Source of the DNA: Apostichopus californicus
Lineage: Eukaryota; Echinodermata; Holothuroidea; Aspidochirotida; Stichopodidae
Length of the DNA stretch: 25,580 nucleotides
Reading direction: 5' to 3'
Assembly (NCBI GenBank): GCA_020650975.1
Contig: JAIPMN010065847.1
Coordinates: 1-25,580 of the forward strand
Under the pieces are notes generated by a model. It ran no database searches. It was not told the DNA's origin and saw nothing but the letters and a program-made list of their open reading frames with translations. The position numbers and the translations under genes were made by a program. Positions 19,993 through 25,580 of the stretch are shown one piece after another; position 1 is the first letter of the stretch; each line of letters opens with the position of its first letter.

Positions 19993-20352
19993 CATGGGTT
20001 CCCTAACTGGGGTGCATGAACACCCAGGTGGTGCGTGAGTTCATGCCAGGGGGTTCGTGAGACGTTTCTAAAAGTCAAAACTAGAGTACTTGTTGTTGAG
20101 CTAACACCTGCATATAATTTAGTAATGTACAGAAGTCGTACCTATCGACAAAATCTTTTCGCGTTCCATACGCATATGTTGCTTAGGTAGTACTGTACCA
20201 TGCATGTGATACTTGATCTTTTACGAAGCACTGTTATGCGTATTATAGTTTAATAATGACTCAGATCTTGTCTCGAAAAGTTGGGGAACGTGGACAACTC
20301 TGACATCCACAGGGGGTTCGTGGGGGGGGGGGATAAAGTTAGGGAAACCCTG
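19993..20352 (+). mobile_element. Complete 360-bp hAT-type MITE
   Basis: Terminal inverted repeats CATGGGTTCCCTAACT (19993-20008) and AGTTAGGGAAACCCTG (20337-20352) match at 14 of 16 positions. Flanking 8-mers ATTTAGAC (19985-19992) and TCATAGAC (20353-20360) share five of eight bases, as expected of an aged 8-bp target duplication. Subterminal GGGGTGCATGAACACCC, AGGGGGTTCGTGAG and CAGGGGGTTCGTGGGG fit a known style of hAT element. It has no coding capacity and would have depended on a transposase elsewhere. It sits 57 bp beyond the LTR remnant's primer-binding-like site. Confidence 0.85.
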
Positions 20353-20360
20353 TCATAGAC

Positions 20361-20998
20361 ACTTGTTTTTATTTTTATTATAAGTATCCCACATTGCAGG
20401 TTACACCTTGGTTACCAAGCACTCATTGTACAGGGCATGTGATCAATGCTGTTAAATTAACCTAAACGGACAGAAGGGAATTTAGACTTGATGAACTTCT
20501 TCGACACAACGCGACATCAAATTTGTCATGTAATGTCTGTGCATAGCATATATATTTACAATTATTTCGTACAAAACATCCAATAGCATGAGGCAACGAC
20601 ATCGCATCAGTTCTTGTGTACTACCTCCACAAACCAGTGCATATGATCAACAGTTAGATATAGGAAGGTACACATATAGACTGACAGAGTGCGTGGTCGA
20701 ACCACGGTTTAACACATCCATGATCGAAGCACTGTGGTAATTAGGAGAACAATTCTTTGTTGAGAGTTAAATCGGTGACTACTTACATCAATTAACAATA
20801 TATTGCAAGATTCCATTTCCCTGCTCTTACGTATTGTTTCAGTTTGTTAGAAGAATAACGAATTATGTGATAAGAATGCGGAGAGGGGGGATAGATAGTT
20901 ATGCTATCGTTAGGCTAGAATAGGCCCAGTTAAGGAAGATGGTCCTATCCGTCTGGAAACCGGCGCGCCGTCAGTTGCGAGGCGTAAAATGTGCTACA
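20361..20998. other. Unannotated spacer
   Basis: Contains a short perfect hairpin CGTGGT-CGA-ACCACG at 20692-20706. No other feature was recognised. Confidence 0.45.
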
Positions 20999-21110
20999 GG
21001 TTTAAGGTGCCGAAAGCGCCAATATCCTCAAGTCGAGAAAGGCCGTAGTTTTGTCCGGTGGGCCAAAAGGGCCTCTTGTTTCAAGGCCCCAGTGCCGACG
21101 GTTGGATTAC
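20999..21110. mobile_element. Possible second fragment of the 19151-type hAT element
   Basis: GCGCCAATATCCTCAAGTCG followed by AGAAAGGCCGTAG aligns with GGCCAATTGTCTCAAGGTCA and AGAGGGCCTTAGG of 19206-19243. It is followed by GGGCCAAAAGGGCC and CCCCAGTGCCG, which again contains CAGTGCCG. No clear termini remain, and the match is by eye over about 40 bases. Confidence 0.25.
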
Positions 21111-23527
21111 CGGTAGCAATTTATGCCCAATCTCACCCTTATTAAGTGCCATACGCCGTAAACCACTGTATTTATATCTACGTTTACAGTGTGCATTTCA
21201 TTTTTATCGAGGTTGATATGAAGTGGGACCGAGTGGAGGTATAATGTAGAGATAATCTTTATATACGTGGTACATCTAAATGCAAACGCTTCTGCATGTG
21301 CTCTGGTTATGCACTCTTGTGGATCAACGTGGATGAAAAGAGTCATGCACAGTATGAGTTTGTAAATTAAAATAATGTTATATTCATTATAAATTAATTG
21401 ATAACCAACATAACAAGCAGATCATTTTCCGCAATTATAATTCATTTCATTCTAACAGAAAATAACAATAAAAGTTCATATTGAGTATCGCAAACGACCC
21501 TTTACATCGAAAACCCTCTTTCATATTGAAACGGGGGTAGCATTTTGTTAACCATCAGCTCCTTGAAGGACCAACACAGGAAACCTTAAACACAAAATGT
21601 CGATTATTTCTCAAACGCGCTAATTCCTATTACCCATGCTGCATATTTATTTTTCATTTTCAACATCGTTTTCCTTTTGTTATGAATTCATATTTTTAAT
21701 TGCATTGAAATGCATACATGCTTTTTTGGTCAGGTTTATAATTAAGCTTATCATAACAATATGTGGAGTCTGTATGAACAAGTACATTGACAAATCATTT
21801 GTAAATGACAAAGCACTAAATAAAAGTAGCAGCATCAACATTGATTTCTGTTTCATAAGTAAATGTTTTCCATCCGAATGATTTTGTATATTGTATGATT
21901 TAAAGTATGAATTAAAGTATGAATTAAAGTATGAATAAACTATTTTCCTTTCGAAAAGAAAAATAAGATGATGTATTTTTCCTCTTTAGATGGAGATTAT
22001 AACTTTTGGTGAAATTTGTAGATGTATTCACAGGCATATAGAAGACAATTAGAAGGCATTTAGAGTCAGAATGTGCTGTCATTAAAAGACTCAAAATGTA
22101 ATAAAAACAGTTTTATTAAATGACCCCTCCTCTCCCCCTCCCCTCGACCATGAGGTGATTTCTGTTACTTTCCCCCTTCAACGAAACCTAAAACCTCTTA
22201 GTTGTTACAGTGTTGTTACAATGAAAGTGGTAGTACTACTTAGTCTAACACACAGCGCATAATGTCAGTTACTCAGATGCAACACAAAACTCAATATAGG
22301 CCTTCAACAAACTTTGGATGGCCTCAAATAAAATGCTACGATGCATTACACATTTGCCAAGGACAAATGGTGTTGAATGCCATCCGTATGTGATCTTTTG
22401 CTCAAAACGACTTTAGGAACATGTTTTCCTTCAGTTATTATAATATATTAATACAAAAAGTGTATAAACTGTAACATAAAGGTATGTACTTAGGAGCACG
22501 ACGTCGCCATCACTATAACCTTAAAGGAGCATTACAGAGGTATTAGCATACTTTAAAAGTGAATATCTCAAACTAGAAAAGCTATAGAAACAATGCTTGT
22601 GCATCTTATCGTTTACTTTAATCAAAAATACAAATTATAGTAGGAACAATGAGATTAGGCAAAGTTGTTATGACTTCAAACTTAAAGTAAACAAACTTAA
22701 CATTTAATAAAAATAAACACAATTTGAGAAAAGTTTCTTGACTTGATTAATCGGTTAAAATCCCGCTGATTATTAGCAGTTAACGATTGTGTGTGCGTGT
22801 TTGTGCGCGTGTGTGTTCAAAGCATGTTTTATACGTTGATTTGTAAAGTTCTATATATGCTTTTGCGTTATTAGGACCAACCTGTACGCAATAATATTAC
22901 AATCACAAATTATAGTTATTCACAATGACGCATATAGAAAAAATCAAATTATAACACAAGTTTTGAACACCCACAAAAAACAAAAAAACACACAAGAACA
23001 AAATATAAAATAATCGAAAGCAAGAAAAATAGCAATATCAACAAACAAAACCAAACACACCCATACACACACACACACACAATACCCATGTAAATTTGCT
23101 GCATGCTCGGTGCCCTTTAGTTAAGAAATGTGAAGCGATTTTGCTATTGAAATTGGATAAAATTTTCTCATAGAGACTTGGCCTAAGATTAATGAACCCC
23201 ATGGATAGTTAATGGGTATCTCAACTTAATGATTTAACGTATACCATGATTATTATCGAAGGAATAAAGTGCAAAAAGCACACTGTTGTCAGTGAAAAGA
23301 AGACTCAACATGTATAGCAGACTTGTACTAGCGCTATTCTGCAAAATTCTGTCGGTTTCTTTTTACCGGTGGTTATAGAAAACTCGCACCACCTCAAAGT
23401 TGATTAATTTTGAGTTCATTACATAGCGAGCGGCCTGGGTAGGGGGTGCATAAGGACCGGCACAGTACATGATCTTGTCCATGGGGCTTACAATGCTGTT
23501 AAGACGGGTGGGTTTGACTGAAGTTGC
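21111..23527. other. Long unannotated AT-rich spacer with simple repeats
   Basis: Three exact copies of TTAAAGTATGAA lie at 21900-21935. A C-rich tract (CCCCTCCTCTCCCCCTCCCC) is near 22123-22142. GT-rich alternating sequence is at about 22789-22817, and a (CA)n run at 23065-23081. CCTTAAAGGAGCATTACAG near 22521 resembles the start of a dispersed MITE, but no partner end was found. The right part should hold the 3'UTR of the gene ending at 23528; no clear AATAAA was located on that strand. Confidence 0.45.
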
Positions 23528-24243
23528 CTATTTTCTTAAGTCTTTGTAATAATCTGGTTTCACATAGTTTGAATAGTTTGGTAGGTCAACGAGGAACCGG
23601 TTGCCATGTATCCCGATATGCTTTGCGTCGTGTTCGTGCATCAAGACGAAGAGGCTGTTGACAGAGAAAATAAGAGAGCGCGTTATAACATGGAAACTCT
23701 TTTATTGTAACTATACAACTGGCGAAAATATTAACAGAGAACGAGTTTCATGGGGAGTCTATTTGGGTGTTCCAGTACCTTACAAAGGGGCAATAATTTA
23801 GGCACACATGTACGCGCCTATTTACTCCCTCCCTTGAAAAGGATTGGGGAGGGGGGGGGGGATGGATGGATAGGGAGAGACGGGCGTCTATAGTACTCCC
23901 TCCCTTGAAGAGGAGTGGGTCGGGATGGTGTATGAGTAGGGAGAGACGCGGGAGAAAGAGATCCGAAATTTTTATATTTTGAGGGTATTGTTTATGATTA
24001 TTAAGTTCAGGTATTTTGAATTGTTCAATGACAATAAACAAGTTTCATGCTCATACATTTTGCTTTCCAGTCCTTACCAATTTCTAAGTATGTCCAACTC
24101 GTTCACACCGAATTCAAACATTTTGTTACCGACAGCTAGGGTGTTCTTTGGATCAAGAAAGTTGTTGGTGCCATGCAATTCAAAGAACCCCCACGATTTG
24201 CTTGGATCTCCCGCCCGACACATCAACTTCCCACTTCTCATCT
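23528..24243 (-). CDS. 3' end of a split protein-coding gene (last two exons), unrecognised
   Basis: Two minus-strand exons fit together. The first (24243-24078, 166 nt) follows a textbook acceptor (TGTTTGTTTCCTCCTCAG) and encodes 54 full codons, including KLMCRAGDPSKSWGFFELHG and NKMFEFGVNELDILRN. It ends with TG before donor GTAAGGAC. The second (23654-23528, 127 nt) follows acceptor TATTTTCTCTGTCAACAG; its first base completes TGC (Cys). It continues with 41 codons, including LFVLMHEHDAKHIGIHG and NRFLVDLPNYSNYVKPDYYK, to TAG at 23528-23530. The phases match exactly and the 423-bp intron is of ordinary size. Both exons are richer in GC than the surroundings. Upstream exons must lie beyond the window or be missed; the first intron is phase 1. 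There is no signal peptide or membrane segment in this part. The His-rich MHEHDAKHIGIHG could suggest a metal or catalytic site, but I cannot name a family and assign no function. Confidence 0.72.
23824..23957. repeat. 70-bp tandem duplication inside the gene's last intron
   Basis: TACTCCCTCCCTTGAA recurs at 23824 and 23894, each followed by a G-rich part and GGGAGAGACG. It lies wholly within the intron 23655-24077, with a G-run in the first copy. Its pyrimidine-rich complement could mimic splice-acceptor tracts. Confidence 0.85.
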
Positions 24244-24544
24244 CTGAGGAGGAAACAAACAATATGTCATGCAGATCAATCTGTCACTGCAAATAGTTTA
24301 ACTTTCGTCATGTTTATAATCAACTGTTAATTTGATTTGGTTTGATTCAAAAACAAAAATATACATACAATACAATTCAATAACACATGTGATAGTAACA
24401 TCATAAACAAATCGACATACAGCAATACGGTATCTGAATGGTAGAGGAAACCAAAAATAAGCATAGCTTTTCTGGTTTGGCTCCCGTATACAATAAATAT
24501 TAATGACATGTTTAATCGTGTATAAGCAAAAACTAAACAAAGGA

Positions 24545-24692
24545 GATAATTAAATAAACAAAAACAGAAAAAAAAAAGTTCGAAATAGCAAACGTTTATG
24601 ATATAATAATGAAATAATGAAATAAACAAAAACAAAAAACAAAACAAAAAGTTCGAAATAACAAACGTTTATGATATAATAATGAGATAATT
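24545..24692 (-). repeat. 73-bp tandem duplication in the LINE 3' tail
   Basis: AAGTTCGAAATA, a CAAACGTTTATGATATAATA word and an A-rich part occur twice, 73 bp apart (GTTCGAAATA at 24578 and 24651). It begins right after the stop codon of the LINE relic on the minus strand, so it probably is a 3'UTR minisatellite of that element. Confidence 0.85.
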
Positions 24693-24707
24693 AATTAGGT
24701 TGAGAGT

Positions 24708-25122
24708 TTAAAGATAATATTTGAGTGCACACTTAAATGAGTACAAAGAAGCTTTTGACCGAATAGAATGTGGGAGACTGTTCCAGAAGACTGCACCTGA
24801 ATAATGTACTTGGGATTGCCTTAACCTATAGTACAGGATTACGTGATACGAAGTAAGTTACTACTTATACGAGTATTATGATTATGCAGACTAGAATTTC
24901 TACTTAAGAATGAATTTTAAATAGACGAAAGAAGCCCATGCAATGTTTATAAACAAACAGGCCTAACTGTTTAAAGAGGTGAGATATAGGGAGCACATTT
25001 AATTCCCTAAATAGGGGTGAAGAATATTCAATGAAATGAACATTACAAATGTTTCTGACAGCAAGCTTTTGAATAAGATATATACTACGTACTGGCACAA
25101 CCGGCTGGATGAGTTGTATCAA
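24708..25122 (-). mobile_element. C-terminal relic of a LINE reverse transcriptase (CR1/L2/Jockey-like)
   Basis: Three minus-strand segments, in different frames, match the order of the C-terminal end of many non-LTR retrotransposon ORF2 proteins. They are IYLIQKLAVRNI with YSSPLFRELNVLPI (from about 25083), then SSLHNHNTRISSNLLRIT (about 24897-24845), then YSGAVFWNSLPHSIRSK to a TAA at 24708-24710. The family hallmarks are LQKRAxR, HNxNTR and xLWNSLP. Catalytic palm motifs lie upstream in intact elements and are absent here, so the copy is 5'-truncated and frameshifted, and cannot be active. The clade is not resolved by this short piece. Confidence 0.75.
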
Positions 25123-25295
25123 AAGTGTTCTCGAGTAATAAAGCTACTCATCACCAGTACAACGACTGAAAATTAAACTATAGATTGCGACAAACTTTCG
25201 CTGCTGACACGTTTAAGCTTGCCAGCATCAATAGTAACGCCACAGTGCGACGACAGGAGTTGGAAATTCCAGAACAGTGTAAACAAAACCTTCCA

Positions 25296-25364
25296 GCCTT
25301 CACAGGGATTCGAACCCAGGCCGCCCGCTTATGCGGACTTACTAACCAACTAGGCTATGGACGC
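25296..25364 (-). other. tRNA-like sequence (SINE head or tRNA pseudogene)
   Basis: Read on the minus strand it starts GCGTCCATAGCCTAGTTGG (A box TAGCCTAGTTGG, 25358-25347) and contains GGTTCGAATCC (B box, 25317-25307), correctly ordered and spaced for RNA polymerase III. The T arm pairs (GGG-TTCGAAT-CCC). The acceptor stem pairs at only about five of seven positions, and the anticodon arm has become a 6-bp stem with loop ATAA, so there is no normal 7-base anticodon loop. It is therefore a tRNA-derived SINE head or dead tRNA rather than a working gene. Confidence 0.65.
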
Positions 25365-25580
25365 TGATTGTATATTCAGATGTTCGAAATCAGTAAAGGT
25401 CGTCATTCCACTGTAGGCTTTGACACCTGTATCGAACAATGCTATTTCTATTTTGGAGACATATGTTGCCTTACTATAGAGATTAACATGAATCTAACCA
25501 ACTTGAAGTCATTTATGAATCCTACAGCCGAATCTCGACAGAGATAAATGTGTTAAATGAAATGGAAATGAACGAACAAT
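25365..25580. other. Window edge, nothing recognised
   Basis: No feature could be supported in this last stretch. A weak minus-strand donor (ATA|GTAAGG near 25475) has no matching exon. Confidence 0.4.

Noticed and set aside
24327..24647. 106-codon hydrophobic minus-strand ORF resembling a membrane protein
   Set aside because: It lies downstream of the LINE stop codon, in T-rich 3'-tail sequence with a 73-bp duplication. The hydrophobicity comes from TTT and TTG codons.
25296..25364. Functional tRNA gene
   Set aside because: The acceptor stem is mismatched and the anticodon loop is not seven bases, so no anticodon can be assigned.

Overview
This is an AT-rich, repeat-dense stretch of a eukaryotic nuclear genome, most likely a marine invertebrate animal. 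The reasons are GT-AG introns at the right end, a non-LTR retrotransposon relic of the CR1/L2/Jockey type, hAT-type MITEs, a Gypsy-like LTR remnant and many complex tandem arrays. I lean towards an echinoderm-like genome, because the LTR end and the dispersed repeats resemble ones I associate with that group, but this is weak. No bacterial operon, rRNA, CRISPR array or intact long ORF is present.

Left part (1-11 kb). A minus-strand, twice-frameshifted relic of a cysteine-rich protein lies at 200-799. A dispersed element of about 1.2 kb is present twice in the same orientation (1067-2300 and 5826-7010), with a third short piece at 2960-3050. Between the two copies are a paired AACCGGTT motif, an imperfect palindrome holding a CRE, and a four-copy 99-bp tandem array (4343-4738) whose every copy carries the let-7 seed TGAGGTAGT in a possible hairpin. 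A 39-bp array (8147-8300) and a hAT-like terminus (about 9660-9789) follow in otherwise featureless sequence.

Middle (11.1-17.2 kb). Four unrelated tandem arrays lie almost end to end: a 117-bp duplication, a ~300-bp triplicate, an 8-bp CAGACA-type array and about 2 kb of a 43-bp satellite with a higher-order duplication. After a 1.6-kb gap comes a fifth array with a 21-bp unit (16586-17219). The ORFs inside these arrays follow from the repeat and are not genes.

Right part (17.2-25.6 kb). A strong candidate microexon is at 17926-17962 (minus). Transposon debris follows: a hAT-like end at 19151, an LTR with a primer-binding-like site ending near 19936, and a complete 360-bp hAT MITE with decayed 8-bp target duplications at 19993-20352. 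The only convincing protein-coding gene is the 3' end of a minus-strand gene: two exons (24078-24243 and 23528-23654) joined by a phase-matched GT-AG intron and ending in TAG. I do not recognise its family. Its upstream intron or flank carries a LINE reverse-transcriptase C-terminal relic (24708-25122) and a tRNA-like sequence with A and B boxes (25296-25364).

The genes do not form a pathway. The window is mainly intergenic or intronic, and its interest lies in the hidden gene end, the tandem arrays and the mobile-element remains.
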